Positions 26,752 through 37,300 of a stretch of DNA of 64,000 nucleotides are shown here, piece after piece (the stretch's first letter is position 1; each line of letters opens with the position of its first letter). The DNA is taken from NCBI GenBank assembly GCA_900314725.1, contig OMWJ01000006.1:1-64000 (forward strand). The letters are read 5' to 3'. Made by a program: the position numbers and the translations under genes. The notes beneath the pieces are model-generated. The model was not told the origin of the DNA and searched no databases. It worked only from the letters and a program-made list of their open reading frames with translations. The DNA is from an uncultured Bacteroidales bacterium (lineage in GTDB: Bacteria > Bacteroidota > Bacteroidia > Bacteroidales > P3).

Positions 26752-28605
26752 ATGGATAATAACAAATTGTTTAATGAATTTCCAGAAGTTACAACAGAAC
26801 AATGGGAAAAAGTAATAGAAAAAGACCTTAAAGGTGCTGATTACAACAAAAAACTTATCTGGAAAACAAATGAAGGCTTTGATGTAAAACCTTATTATAG
26901 AGCAAATGATATTGAGAATTTAGAATATTTGAAAACAAATCCTGATGAGTTACCTTATGTTAGAGGTTACAAAGAAAACAACAACGCTTGGGATATGCGT
27001 CAGGATTTTGAGACAGCAGACTTGGAGAAACAGAACTCTTTAGCTCTTATGTCATTAGAAAGAGGTGCGAATTCTATTGGCTTTAATGCTGAAAAAATAG
27101 AAAAAGAGTCTGATTTCAATGTTCTTCTTAAAGATATAAAAGTTGAATACATCAAAGTTAATTTTCTTAAATCCAAGAATTTTCTTCAACTTTTGCAAAC
27201 ATATGTTGCTTATTTAAAAAAGAATAATGTTGATACTGCTAAATTAGAAGGAAGTATTAACTATGATGTTTTTGCATATGCATTAACTCACGGTAAATAC
27301 TATTCTTCTTTAGAAGATAATCTTAACGAACTTGTTGAATTAATCAAGTTTGCAAAAGAAAATCTTCCAAAATACAAAGTTGTGAATGTTAATGCAACAG
27401 TATTGAGAGATTCTGGCTCAAGTATAACTCAAGAACTTGGTTTTGCTGTAGCAGAGGCTAATGAATATATGGCTCTTCTTACAGATAAAGGTTTCTCTAT
27501 AAAAGATATTGCACAAAGACTTATGTTTTCTTTTGCAACAGGAGGTAACTATTTCTTTGAGATTGCTAAATTGCGTTCATTACGTCTTTTATGGGCAAAT
27601 ATAATGCAACAATATAAAGGAGCAGACAAAGATGATGCAAAAACATTTGTTCATGCTGAGAATACAATATATAATAAGACAATATTTGATGCTCATGTTA
27701 ATCTACTAAGAACTACTACTGAAACAATGTCTTCAGCTGTGGCAGGAGCAGACTCTATAAGTGTAAAGCCTTTTGACATTGCATTGAAAGAAAGTGATGA
27801 GTTCTCTGTACGTTTAGCACTTAATCAGCAAATACTTCTAAAAGAGGAATCATATTTAGATAAAATAGTAGATCCTTCTGCTGGTTCTTATTATATAGAA
27901 ACTCTTACAAATAATATATCTGAACAAGCATGGAATATTTTCAAAGAAGTTGAAAGCTTAGGCGGTTATTCTAAAGCCATAGAGCAAAACTTTGTACAAG
28001 AAAAAGTTGAACAAACTTTTGAAGCCGTTGCTAAGGATGTTGCAAAACGTAAGAAAGTCATTGTAGGAACAAATCAATATCCTAACCTTGCTGAAAAATC
28101 AATCAATTTAGAAAAACAAGACAAACAAAAAACAGCAGAAAACACAGCGTTTAAACCATTGCAAAAACGCAGAGAAGCATCTGCTTTTGAGAGACTTCGT
28201 TTGGATGTTATCTCTTCAAAGAAAGTGCCAACAGTATTCTGTCTGCTTTATGGCAATCTTGCAATGCGTACTGCAAGAGCAGGTTTTGCAAGCAATTTCT
28301 TTGGTGTTGCAGGTTATGAAATAGCGAACAACAGAGGATTTGACACTATAGAAGAAGCTGCAAAGGAGATTATCAAAGCCAATAACGACATTCTTGTTCT
28401 TTGTTCTTCAGATGATGAGTACCAAGAACTTGTTCAACAAATACTTCCTTTGGTTAAGGGTAAAATAAAACATATAGTTGTTGCAGGAAATCCTGTTGAT
28501 GAACTGAAAGAAGAATTTAACAAAGCAGGAGTAACTGATTATATTAATGTAAGAACCAATGCTTTGGAAAGTCTTACAAAATACAATAAGGAATTATTAG
28601 GTTAA
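26752..28605 (+). CDS. mutA: methylmalonyl-CoA mutase small subunit
   Basis: Small (beta) subunit of the heterodimeric adenosylcobalamin-dependent mutase that interconverts succinyl-CoA and (R)-methylmalonyl-CoA; 617 aa. It has the mutase barrel (YYRANDIENLEYL, FATGGNYFFEIAKLR, STETMSSAV-type segment near 325, DPSAGSYYIE) and a degenerate B12-like C-terminal domain lacking DxHxxG. That is expected because the cofactor is held by the large subunit. The catalytic subunit gene mutB, usually directly downstream, is absent: the next gene is thrS. Good terminator downstream at 28630. Confidence 0.92.
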   Translation: MDNNKLFNEFPEVTTEQWEKVIEKDLKGADYNKKLIWKTNEGFDVKPYYRANDIENLEYLKTNPDELPYVRGYKENNNAWDMRQDFETADLEKQNSLALMSLERGANSIGFNAEKIEKESDFNVLLKDIKVEYIKVNFLKSKNFLQLLQTYVAYLKKNNVDTAKLEGSINYDVFAYALTHGKYYSSLEDNLNELVELIKFAKENLPKYKVVNVNATVLRDSGSSITQELGFAVAEANEYMALLTDKGFSIKDIAQRLMFSFATGGNYFFEIAKLRSLRLLWANIMQQYKGADKDDAKTFVHAENTIYNKTIFDAHVNLLRTTTETMSSAVAGADSISVKPFDIALKESDEFSVRLALNQQILLKEESYLDKIVDPSAGSYYIETLTNNISEQAWNIFKEVESLGGYSKAIEQNFVQEKVEQTFEAVAKDVAKRKKVIVGTNQYPNLAEKSINLEKQDKQKTAENTAFKPLQKRREASAFERLRLDVISSKKVPTVFCLLYGNLAMRTARAGFASNFFGVAGYEIANNRGFDTIEEAAKEIIKANNDILVLCSSDDEYQELVQQILPLVKGKIKHIVVAGNPVDELKEEFNKAGVTDYINVRTNALESLTKYNKELLG

Positions 28606-28629
28606 TTTCTGCTATTCATAAAAGTTATA

Positions 28630-28666
28630 AGAGTTGCAACAGTTATTGCTTGCAACTCTTTTTTTA
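28630..28666 (+). terminator. intrinsic terminator after mutA
   Basis: AGAGTTGCAA and TTGCAACTCT form a 10-bp stem with a 10-nt loop, ending in a run of seven T. It lies 25 nt after the mutA stop. Confidence 0.8.
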
Positions 28667-28714
28667 TATTTATCCATTTTACTCCATTCTCATCTCTTGC
28701 ATTTACACTTAGTG

Positions 28715-28813
28715 AAAAAAGAGTTGGTTTAAAAAAATTAACTCTTGATGTTTAGGGTGTAAAGACTTGGTTTAAAAAAATTAAAACCAACTCTTTTTTC
28801 ATCAAGTCTTTTT
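28715..28813 (+). repeat. intergenic repeat R4 (GASTTG family)
   Basis: Order of parts: AAAAAAGAGTTGGTTTA (GAGTTGG at 28721), CTCTTGATGTTTAGGGTGT, AAAGACTTGGTTTA (GACTTGG at 28764), AAAACCAACTCTTTTTT (CCAACTC 28787-28793), TCAAGTCTTTTTC (28802-28808). The first word pairs exactly with the third element and the second with the fourth, an interleaved a-b-a'-b' order. It lies downstream of the separate mutA terminator. Confidence 0.8.
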
Positions 28814-28921
28814 CAATGAAAAATGAGTGGAAATTTTTAGAAAATATCTCCTTAATCCTTAGTAAATACTCTCATAACTACAAAAAAAAACAAAAAAACA
28901 TTTACATTAAAAAAAAAGTAT

Positions 28922-28929
28922 TAATTTTG
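28922..28929 (+). promoter_or_regulatory. -7 promoter box for thrS-infC
   Basis: TAATTTTG matches the Bacteroidota -7 consensus, 34 nt before the thrS ATG. Confidence 0.6.
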
Positions 28930-28963
28930 CAGTTTGTAAAAAAATAAGATATAATATAAAACT

Positions 28964-30898
28964 ATGATAAATATAACCTTACCTGATGGTAGTGTAAAAC
29001 AATATAATGAAGGCGTAACTTCATTGGATGTAGCAAAAAGTATAAGTGAAGGATTAGCAAGAAACGTTCTTTCTGCTACAATAGACGGGGAGATTGTTGA
29101 TTTGAATAGAGTTATAACAAAGGATTGTTCTTTAAAACTTAACACTTGGAACGATGAAGATGGAAAGAAAACTTTTTGGCATTCATCTGCTCACCTTTTG
29201 GCAAGTGCTGTTCAAAGTCTTTATCCAGATGCAAAATTCGGTATTGGACCTGCTATAGAAAACGGCTTCTATTACGATATTGATTTTGGTGACAAGGTGC
29301 TTTCTTCTGAGGATTTCCCTAAGATTGAGGAAAAAATGAAAGAAATAGTAAAGCAAGGTGTTAAATTGGTTCGCAAAGATGTTAGCAAACAAGAAGCCTT
29401 AAAGTATTTCTCAGACAAAGGTGAAAAATACAAAGTAGAACTTATTGATGCTTTAGAAGATGGAACAATAACTTTCTATGAAAGTGGAGATTTTGTTGAT
29501 TTATGTAGAGGGCCGCACTTAGTAGATTTTTCTCCTATAAAAGCATTGAAGATAACTTCTCTTGCAGGAGCTTATTGGCGAGGTGATGAACACAGAGAAC
29601 AATTAACAAGATTGTACGCTATCACTTTCCCTAAGAAGAAAGACTTGGACGAATATCTTGCATTGTTGGAAGAAGCAAAGAAGAGAGACCATAGAAAACT
29701 TGGAAAAGATATGGAACTGTTTGCTTTCTCTCAAAATGTAGGAGCAGGTCTGCCTCTTTGGCTTCCAAAGGGAACAGATTTAAGAAATAGACTACAAGAC
29801 TTTCTTGCAAAGGTTCAAAAACAATATGGATACCAGCAAGTAATGACTCCTCATATTGGAAATGTTAATCTTTATAAAACATCAGGACACTATCAGAAAT
29901 ATGGTAAAGACTCTTTCCAAGTAATAAAAACTCCAAACGAGGGAGAAGAGTATATGCTTAAACCGATGAATTGTCCTCATCACTGCGAAATATATCGTTT
30001 GAGTCCAAAATCATATAAAGACCTGCCATGTAGATTAGCGGAGTTTGGTACTGTATATAGATATGAGATGAGCGGAGAATTACATGGATTGACACGTGTT
30101 CGTTCATTTACTCAGGATGATGCTCATATTTTCTGTACTCCTGAACAACTAAAAGAAGAATTCTGTAAAGTAATTGATATTATATTGTACATCTTCAGAA
30201 CTTTGAAGTTTGAAGACTACATCGCACAGATTTCTTTGCGTGATCCTAACAACAGAGAAAAATACATCGGCTCTGATGAGGTTTGGGAGAAAGCAGAACG
30301 TGCTATAATAGAAGCTTCTGAAGAAAAAGGATTGAAAACTATTACAGAAGTAGGAGAAGCAGCTTTCTATGGACCAAAGCTTGACTTTATGGTTAAAGAT
30401 GCTTTGGGCAGAAAATGGCAATTAGGAACAATACAAGTAGATTACAATCTTCCAGAACGTTTTGATTTGGAATACACAGGCTCAGATAATCTTAAACATC
30501 GTCCTGTTATGATTCACAGAGCTCCTTTTGGAAGTATGGAACGATTTGTGGCTGTATTGTTAGAGCATACTGCTGGAGATTTTCCTTTGTGGCTAACTTC
30601 AGATCAATTCATTATTTTGCCTATCAGTGAAAAATATGAAGACTATGCAAAACAAGTAAAACAACAGTTAGAACAAGCTGGTCTTAGAGGAGAGATAGAC
30701 AACCGAAATGAAAAGACAGGTAAAAAGGTTAGAGATGCAGAAATAAGGAAGATAAAATACATGCTGATTGTTGGAGAAAAAGAACAAAACGAAGGAACTG
30801 TCTCTGTTCGTGAAAAATATGTTGGAGACAAAGGTGCAATGAAGATTGAAGACTTTTCAGCATTAGTTAATGAAGAAATAAAGAAAGAATTAGAATAA
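28964..30898 (+). CDS. thrS: threonyl-tRNA synthetase
   Basis: Class II synthetase charging tRNA-Thr, 644 aa, full length. Domains in order: TGS (1-62), the second editing domain with [11 protein letters not shown] and LCRGPH, the catalytic core with zinc ligands in [10 protein letters not shown] and [13 protein letters not shown], and a C-terminal anticodon-binding domain ([14 protein letters not shown]). The editing site appears intact. It is followed 40 nt later by infC, the usual partner. Confidence 0.97.
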   Translation: MINITLPDGSVKQYNEGVTSLDVAKSISEGLARNVLSATIDGEIVDLNRVITKDCSLKLNTWNDEDGKKTFWHSSAHLLASAVQSLYPDAKFGIGPAIENGFYYDIDFGDKVLSSEDFPKIEEKMKEIVKQGVKLVRKDVSKQEALKYFSDKGEKYKVELIDALEDGTITFYESGDFVDLCRGPHLVDFSPIKALKITSLAGAYWRGDEHREQLTRLYAITFPKKKDLDEYLALLEEAKKRDHRKLGKDMELFAFSQNVGAGLPLWLPKGTDLRNRLQDFLAKVQKQYGYQQVMTPHIGNVNLYKTSGHYQKYGKDSFQVIKTPNEGEEYMLKPMNCPHHCEIYRLSPKSYKDLPCRLAEFGTVYRYEMSGELHGLTRVRSFTQDDAHIFCTPEQLKEEFCKVIDIILYIFRTLKFEDYIAQISLRDPNNREKYIGSDEVWEKAERAIIEASEEKGLKTITEVGEAAFYGPKLDFMVKDALGRKWQLGTIQVDYNLPERFDLEYTGSDNLKHRPVMIHRAPFGSMERFVAVLLEHTAGDFPLWLTSDQFIILPISEKYEDYAKQVKQQLEQAGLRGEIDNRNEKTGKKVRDAEIRKIKYMLIVGEKEQNEGTVSVREKYVGDKGAMKIEDFSALVNEEIKKELE

Positions 30899-30938
30899 AC
30901 AGGTGATAACTTATAAAAAAAGTTATTAACCCTAAAGA

Positions 30939-31520
30939 ATGGAGGATATAAAAATAGAAACACAACAACAAAATCGTAATTTAAACGATAGAAGAATGCC
31001 TAAAAAACAAGAGGCAGCACATCAAATTAATGAATACATAAAAGACCCTGTTGTAAGGGTTGTAGGAGAAGGTTTTGAACCTAAGATATGCCCTATTAAG
31101 GAAGCTTTAAAAATGGCATACGATGAGGGATTTGACTTAGTAAAGATTTCTCCTAATGCCAATCCACCTGTTTGCAAGGTTATGGATTATCAGAAGTTCC
31201 TTTATGAACAGAAGAAGAAAGAAAAGGAAAGAAAATCTAAGTCTGCTAAAATGTTAGTCAAAGAAATCAGACTCGGACCTCAAACAGATGATCATGATTT
31301 TGATTTTAAGCTAAAACATGCTATGCGTTTTCTTTCTGAAGGTAACAAAGTAAAGGTTGATGTGTTCTTTAAAGGACGTACAATAGTCTATAAAGAACAA
31401 GGAGAACAGAAACTTTTGAAGTTTGCTGAAGCTCTTTTAGAATATGGAAAACCTGAAATGATGCCAAAACTTGAAGGAAAAAAGATGCTAATGATAATTG
31501 CACCGATAAAAAAGAAATAA
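30939..31520 (+). CDS. infC: translation initiation factor IF-3
   Basis: IF-3, 193 aa, which prevents subunit joining and checks initiator tRNA on the 30S subunit. The N-domain carries QINEYIKDPVVRVVGEG, the linker is Lys-rich (YEQKKKEKERKSKS), and the C-domain has KEIRLGPQTDDHDFDFK and VKVDVFFKGRTIVYKE. It begins with ATG, preceded by a short N-terminal extension of about 20 residues (MEDIKIETQQQNRNL..). In most bacteria rpmI and rplT follow. Here the transcript ends at the hairpin 31532-31561 and an unrelated gene lies on the other strand. Confidence 0.96.
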   Translation: MEDIKIETQQQNRNLNDRRMPKKQEAAHQINEYIKDPVVRVVGEGFEPKICPIKEALKMAYDEGFDLVKISPNANPPVCKVMDYQKFLYEQKKKEKERKSKSAKMLVKEIRLGPQTDDHDFDFKLKHAMRFLSEGNKVKVDVFFKGRTIVYKEQGEQKLLKFAEALLEYGKPEMMPKLEGKKMLMIIAPIKKK

Positions 31521-31531
31521 AAACAAACAAG

Positions 31532-31561
31532 AAAAGGACTTTAGTTTTCTAAAGTCCTTTT
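31532..31561. terminator. bidirectional terminator between infC and the thioredoxin-fold gene
   Basis: AAAAGGACTTTAG and CTAAAGTCCTTTT form a perfect 13-bp stem around TTTT. It is T-rich on both strands, and the stop codon of the convergent minus-strand gene lies within it. Confidence 0.85.
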
Positions 31562-32941
31562 CTTATTCATTAATGCGTCCATTGTTTTCTCTATATGTTC
31601 GTACATTGGAGTTTTGTTTATGATTTTTTTGTCTTTATCTAAGACATATAATTCTGGCGTGTGGTCTAATATGAAACCATATTCTCTTAGCAAACTTGCA
31701 TCTTTATAAGTTACTATCCAAGGATAAGGATCCATTCTTTGTCTTGCTTTTGCTATTTCTACATCAGGTTCTATATCTATTGAGAAAATCTCAAAATCGT
31801 AGTATTCCTTATTCATTCTGTAGAGTTCTTTCAGTATATCTATATTCTTCAAACAACTTTCGCATGTGGAAGAAAAGAAATATAAGACAGTGAATCTGTG
31901 CTTTTGAGAATATAAAGATTGAATTTGACCATTAATATCTTCAGCCACAATATTAGGCATAATATTTCCCGGTAGGAACTTTGATATTTTTTCTAAATAA
32001 TCCTTATGATAGTCCAGTTCTGATTGAGTTATTAGACTCTTAAGATACTTTTCATATTTAGTAACGATGTGTTTATAAACTAATTCATTGAATGAGAATG
32101 GCATTTGTGGAAGTTTGTATAAATACCACAAAAGAACATAGTCTGCATATTCTTGTCCTTTTTTGTGTAATGCAATATTAATGAAATCATCTAAAGCTAC
32201 ACAAACAGAATCTGCAACCTGTGGAGTTACCTCTGAAATATAAGAATTGAATTTTTTAATAAAATAAGGAGAATACAATATTCTATTATCATCAAAGATA
32301 AAACTGTCCCAATAATGTTTTCTATAGTAATAGGCATATTCTTGTTCCATTCCTTGCTTTACTTTTCCGTTTTCTATAAAGTAAGAAGGAATGTTTTGTA
32401 TCATACTTTTAGAAACGACAGTTATAAAATTATTTGGATAGGCTTTAAAGAATGATTGCTGAAATTTATCAAAATTATCCATAATAGGTTGCAATGCTTT
32501 ATACAAAGAATCCTGTTTGTCTGGATTTGCTTGAGCTTCTAATTTATAGTAGTACATTGCACGCTGATAAATATTGTTCTCTTTTTGATAAAGCATATAA
32601 GCATCGTTTTCAGAGCAATTCTTTACGACAGCTTCACTTGTATTATATATCTCAATAGAAAACTTTTTACTATCATTTAGCATAAAAGAGAACATATCTC
32701 GTTGCTTCTCATCCTTAATCATATACATTCCCTTATGCAAAGGCTCACTTTCCCAATGAAAAGAACCATCTTTTTTTACTTTAATAGAATCTATTATTTT
32801 CTGAGAAGCACCTATATAGTTACTTATATATAATAAGGTGTCATCAATATCGTGTATAAAAAAATCAACTTCATACTTGTTTTGTCCTACAACTGAAGAA
32901 TAGCACAGAAACAATACAATAACATAATATATTTTCTTCAT
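31541..32941 (-). CDS. exported thioredoxin-fold protein (TlpA-like)
   Basis: Exported protein of 466 aa with a signal peptide ending ..YSSVVGQ. The N-terminal 120 residues resemble the DUF4369 beta domain often found before thioredoxin folds in Bacteroidota. A helical middle follows. The C-terminal TlpA/AhpC-like domain (about 330-460) has FFSSTCESC, a CxxC redox pair, and a cis-Pro candidate near HTPELYVLD. A role in periplasmic thiol redox or cytochrome maturation is likely but the substrate cannot be told. It is transcribed alone, converging on infC. Confidence 0.85.
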   Translation of the reverse strand: MKKIYYVIVLFLCYSSVVGQNKYEVDFFIHDIDDTLLYISNYIGASQKIIDSIKVKKDGSFHWESEPLHKGMYMIKDEKQRDMFSFMLNDSKKFSIEIYNTSEAVVKNCSENDAYMLYQKENNIYQRAMYYYKLEAQANPDKQDSLYKALQPIMDNFDKFQQSFFKAYPNNFITVVSKSMIQNIPSYFIENGKVKQGMEQEYAYYYRKHYWDSFIFDDNRILYSPYFIKKFNSYISEVTPQVADSVCVALDDFINIALHKKGQEYADYVLLWYLYKLPQMPFSFNELVYKHIVTKYEKYLKSLITQSELDYHKDYLEKISKFLPGNIMPNIVAEDINGQIQSLYSQKHRFTVLYFFSSTCESCLKNIDILKELYRMNKEYYDFEIFSIDIEPDVEIAKARQRMDPYPWIVTYKDASLLREYGFILDHTPELYVLDKDKKIINKTPMYEHIEKTMDALMNKKRTLEN

Positions 32942-33086
32942 TTTTTACTTATTTTTATTTCAACTCTAATAACGAAAGTTTAAAACTAATATTGTCAAAT
33001 TTGGCTTACAAAACTAAAACATTATTCTTTGATTTTGATTATCCAAATTTTACATTTAAAAAACTTAGTAATTCAAAAAATATATC

Positions 33087-33094
33087 TATCTTTG
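33087..33094 (+). promoter_or_regulatory. -7 promoter box for arcA
   Basis: TATCTTTG matches TAnnTTTG, 25 nt before the arcA ATG. Confidence 0.55.
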
Positions 33095-33119
33095 CAAATT
33101 ATTATAGAAAGTTTTTCTT

Positions 33120-34355
33120 ATGAATAGTATAAATGTTAATTCCGAAATAGGACGATTAAAAGGTGTTATTCTTCATACTCCAGGTAAAGAAATAGAACAA
33201 ATGACACCAGAAACAACACACCATGCTTTATATAGCGATCTTCTAAATCTAAATATAGCACAAAAAGAATATTCTTTCTTTAATAAAGTGCTTTCTTCTT
33301 GGTGTGATACCTATCAAGTTAAAGACCTTTTGAAACAAGTATTGGATATTCCAAGCGCAAAGATAGAATTAGTTAAAACTATTCTTCAAAGAGAAAAGAA
33401 AGAATTCTTGTATTTGGAAATGATAGACCTAAGCAGTGAAGTACTTGCTAACTATCTTATAGAGGGTTATCCTTACAAAGAAGGCTTGCATTCAAAAGAA
33501 TACGAACCTTTACGTTATGTTTTAGATCCATTATATAATCTTTTCTTTACAAGAGACGCTTCTTCTTCTGTATATAATAGAGTTCTAATAAATGCTATGC
33601 GTACAGATGTAAGAGATAGAGAAAGTTTTATAATGGAAAGTATTTTTAAATATATTTTTGGAACAGAAACTATTAATCCTAAACTTATTTCTGATGAAGC
33701 ATCAACTGAAGGTGGTGATGTGTTAATTGCAAAAGAAGATATATTATTTATTGGTAATGGTCTTAGAACAAATAAAAAAGGAATAGAGTTTCTTTGCAAT
33801 TATTTTGCTACTCGCAAACCTAAACAAAAGATACTTGTACAGGAACTTCCACAAACATTAGACTCTTACATACATTTAGATATGGTATTTAATTTCTTAA
33901 ACACTAATGAATGTATAGCTTTCACTCCTCTAATCTGTAAAGAAAATACTGGATTCAATACTACTCTTATAGATATAGACAATGGAAGAATAACCTATAA
34001 AGAGCAAAAGAGTTTTATAGAAGGAACAAAAGCATTAGGCTTTGATTTAAAACCTATTTCTTGTGGAGGTGATGATGAATGGATGCAAAGAAGAGAACAA
34101 TGGCATAGTGGTGCTAATTTCTTCTGCATGGGAGAAGGAAAAATAATAGGATACGCAAGAAACACACATACAATAGAAGAACTAAACAAAAATGGCTTTG
34201 ATGTTATCAAAGCCGAAGACGTTGTTTCAGGAAAAGAACAATTAGATAAACATAATAAGTTTGTCGTTACCGTAGAAGCATCAGAACTTCCAAGAGGTTG
34301 TGGTGGTGCAAGATGTATGACAATGCCTATTATAAGAGAAAGTGTAAATTGGTAA
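33120..34355 (+). CDS. arcA: arginine deiminase
   Basis: Hydrolyses arginine to citrulline and ammonia; 411 aa, the normal length. Family motifs: SEIGRLKGVILHTPG at the N-terminus, LFTRDASS, EGGDVLIAKED, the catalytic HLDMVFNFLN, EQWHSGANFF, and the nucleophile Cys in PRGCGGARCMTMPI at the C-terminus. All catalytic positions look present. The usual partners arcB, arcC and an arginine/ornithine antiporter are absent from the neighbourhood. The next gene (DUF2723 protein) follows after 37 nt and may be cotranscribed. Confidence 0.95.
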   Translation: MNSINVNSEIGRLKGVILHTPGKEIEQMTPETTHHALYSDLLNLNIAQKEYSFFNKVLSSWCDTYQVKDLLKQVLDIPSAKIELVKTILQREKKEFLYLEMIDLSSEVLANYLIEGYPYKEGLHSKEYEPLRYVLDPLYNLFFTRDASSSVYNRVLINAMRTDVRDRESFIMESIFKYIFGTETINPKLISDEASTEGGDVLIAKEDILFIGNGLRTNKKGIEFLCNYFATRKPKQKILVQELPQTLDSYIHLDMVFNFLNTNECIAFTPLICKENTGFNTTLIDIDNGRITYKEQKSFIEGTKALGFDLKPISCGGDDEWMQRREQWHSGANFFCMGEGKIIGYARNTHTIEELNKNGFDVIKAEDVVSGKEQLDKHNKFVVTVEASELPRGCGGARCMTMPIIRESVNW

Positions 34356-34392
34356 GAAACATAACTGTATTACTTATAAAACAAATACAATA

Positions 34393-37300
34393 ATGAAAAA
34401 CTATAAACTTATAAACAACTGCTTAGGATGGATAGTTTTTGCTATAGCAAGCATTGTCTATCTTCTGACAGCAGAACCTACTGCTTCGTGGTGGGATTGT
34501 GGAGAATATATTGCAACAACTGCCAAACTACAAGTTGGACACCCTCCTGGAGCTCCTACTTTTCAGTTAATAGGACGTTTATTCTCTTTCTTAGCAGGAG
34601 GAGATACAAGTAAAATAGCTTACATGGTCAATTCTATGAGTGCATTGTGTAGCGGTTTTACTATATTGTTCTTATTCTGGTCCATTACTATGATTGCCAA
34701 AAAGTTCGTAAAAGACAAAGCGAATATGACAATGGGGCAAATGATTGCTATTTTTGGAAGTGGCGTTGTTGGTTCTTTAGCATATACTTTCTCTGATACA
34801 TTTTGGTTTTCAGCAGTAGAGGGAGAAGTTTATGCTATGTCTTCTTGTTTTACTGCAATAGTGTTCTGGGCAATCTTGAAATGGGATGAACAAGCTGAAG
34901 ACTCACACAATTTACGTTGGATTATCCTAATAGCTTTTCTTATCGGTGTGGCTATAGGTATTCACCTTTTGAATATATTGACTATTCCTGCTATTACATA
35001 CATAATATATTTCAGAAAATACGACAAGATAACAACCAAAGGATTTATACTTGCAGGCTTGTTGTCTATCGTTTTAGTTGCTGTGGTTATGTATTTTGTA
35101 ATTCCAGAGATAGTTAATCTGGCTGCATATTTTGAGATATTCTTTGTAAATAGTATAGGTCTGCCTTTCAACAGTGGAACAATAATCTATTTCATTTTGT
35201 TGTTTGGATTAGTTATTTGGGGATTGATGTGGTCAAAGAAGAAAATGAAACCAATAGTAAATACTGCATTGCTTTCATTCTTGTTCCTTATCATAGGATA
35301 TTCTACTTTTGCTACTTTAATCATAAGAGCAAATGCCAATACTCCTATCAATGAGAATGCTCCAAAAGATGCTACATCACTGCTTACTTATCTTAACAGA
35401 GAACAATATGGAGATACACCTTTGTTGTATGGACAATACTTTACAGCAACAGGATATGATATCAAAGAAACTCCGACTACAACAAAATATGTAAAGAATA
35501 AAGAAACAAAAGAGTATGATGCCATTGAACGTTCTGGTTCTCCAAAGTTCAATGATAATGTTTGTACCATATTCCCTCGTATGTATTCATCTGACAACAG
35601 CAGAAGACATCCTTTATTCTACAGAATGTGGGCTGGAATCAGTGAAAACTCTATGGGTAAGCCTACTTTTGGACAAAACCTTAAATATTTCTTTCGCTAT
35701 CAAGTTCATCACATGTATTGGAGATACTTTATGTGGAACTTTGTTGGAAGACAAAACGACATACAAAGTTATGGTCTAAACTATGAAAACGCACCTGCTG
35801 ACGCTTCAAACGGAACAAAAGACCTGATACACGGCAATTGGATTAGCGGTATCAAGTTTATTGACAATATGCGTTTAGGTCCTCAGACAGATTTGCCAGA
35901 AGATTTGCAAAACAACAAAGGAAGAAACACATTGTTTTTCCTACCTTTGCTTTTGGGATTGGCTGGTCTTATCTATCATATAAAGAAAGACAAGAGAAAT
36001 GCCTTTGTTGTGTTCTTACTATTCTTTATGACCGGTTTGGCAATAGTTCTTTATCTTAACCAACCACCAAACCAACCACGAGAAAGAGATTATGCATACG
36101 CAGGTTCTTTCTATGCTTTTGCAATATGGATAGGTTTGGGAGTATATGCTCTTTGTGATTGGTTGAAGAACGTTAAAATACCAGAAAACATCAGAAACAT
36201 ATCAATAAGTGTTATCTGCCTGTTGGCTGTTCCTGTGCTTATGGCTTCTCAAGAGTGGGATGATCACGACAGAAGCGACAGATATATGGCAAGAGATTTT
36301 GCTGCTAATTATCTTAATTCTTGTGATAAAAACTCCATACTTATAACTTTTGGAGACAATGACACTTTCCCTCTTTGGTATGCTCAAGAAGTAGAAGGTA
36401 TTCGCACAGATGTAAGAGTATTGAACTACACTCTTTCTGGAATGGCTTGGTATGTAGAGCAACTTTACAACAAAATATATGAGAGTGATAAACTTGCTTT
36501 CACATTAGACAAGAAATTCTATGCTTTAGGACAAGATCTTAACTTTGCACAAGCAAGCAATGACACAATGGAATTGCAGACTGCACTAAAGAATATCATC
36601 AAAGCAAATCCAGGACAGCAACCTTTCAACCAGATAGATATGCTTAAAGACTATAAGTACATAGCTGTCTTGCCTACACACAACTTTAAAATTACTTTTG
36701 ATAAGGCAAAGGCTGCAAAGAATGGCAACTATCCAAAAGAACTTGTTGATGGAGAAAAAGGAGAGTTTGTATTCTCTCTAAACCTTGAACAAGGCTTGGG
36801 CGGAAACCTTGCACAGCTATACAGACAAGAGCTTATGCTTCTGGATATACTTGCAAGCAATCATTTTGAACGTCCTGTTTATGTAATGAATCCTACTTTG
36901 CTTAGAGATGTTATTCCAAACATTATGGATTATTGCGTTCAAGAAGGTATCGTTTATAGAATAGTGCCTTATAAGACTAACAACGCATATACCTCAAAGT
37001 CATATTCTATGTTTATGGATAAGTTCTCTTGGGGAAACATCAACAAAGAAGGCGTATATTTGGAGAATGCTGTAACAATATCTAACTCTAAGGTAATGCG
37101 TCAAAACCATGTTGCACTTGCAAACTACTTTATTGGCAGAGGAGAAAAGCAAAAGGCGATAAATATCTTGGATAAGTGCGTTAAAGAATTTCCAGGTTCA
37201 AAGATAGCCTTTGACAGAGCTGATGTAATGCTTGCAGATGCTTATTGCAGAGCTGGTGCTATGAACAAAGGAAAACAGATTTACAAGTCTATCATTGATT

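Larger units (their letters stand above)
28606..28963. other. intergenic region mutA-thrS
   Basis: This 358-nt gap holds the mutA terminator (28630-28666), repeat R4 (28715-28813) and the thrS promoter box (28922-28929). No ORF or RNA gene was seen. I looked for a T-box leader before thrS and saw no convincing one. Confidence 0.6.

Noticed and set aside
28667-28963. T-box or other riboswitch leader before thrS
   Set aside because: No T-box sequence or specifier-loop arrangement could be seen; the structure present is the dispersed repeat R4.
30643-30963. 106-codon open frame antisense to thrS and the infC start
   Set aside because: It crosses two well-supported genes and shows Phe/Ser-rich sequence typical of reverse complements of AT-rich coding DNA.
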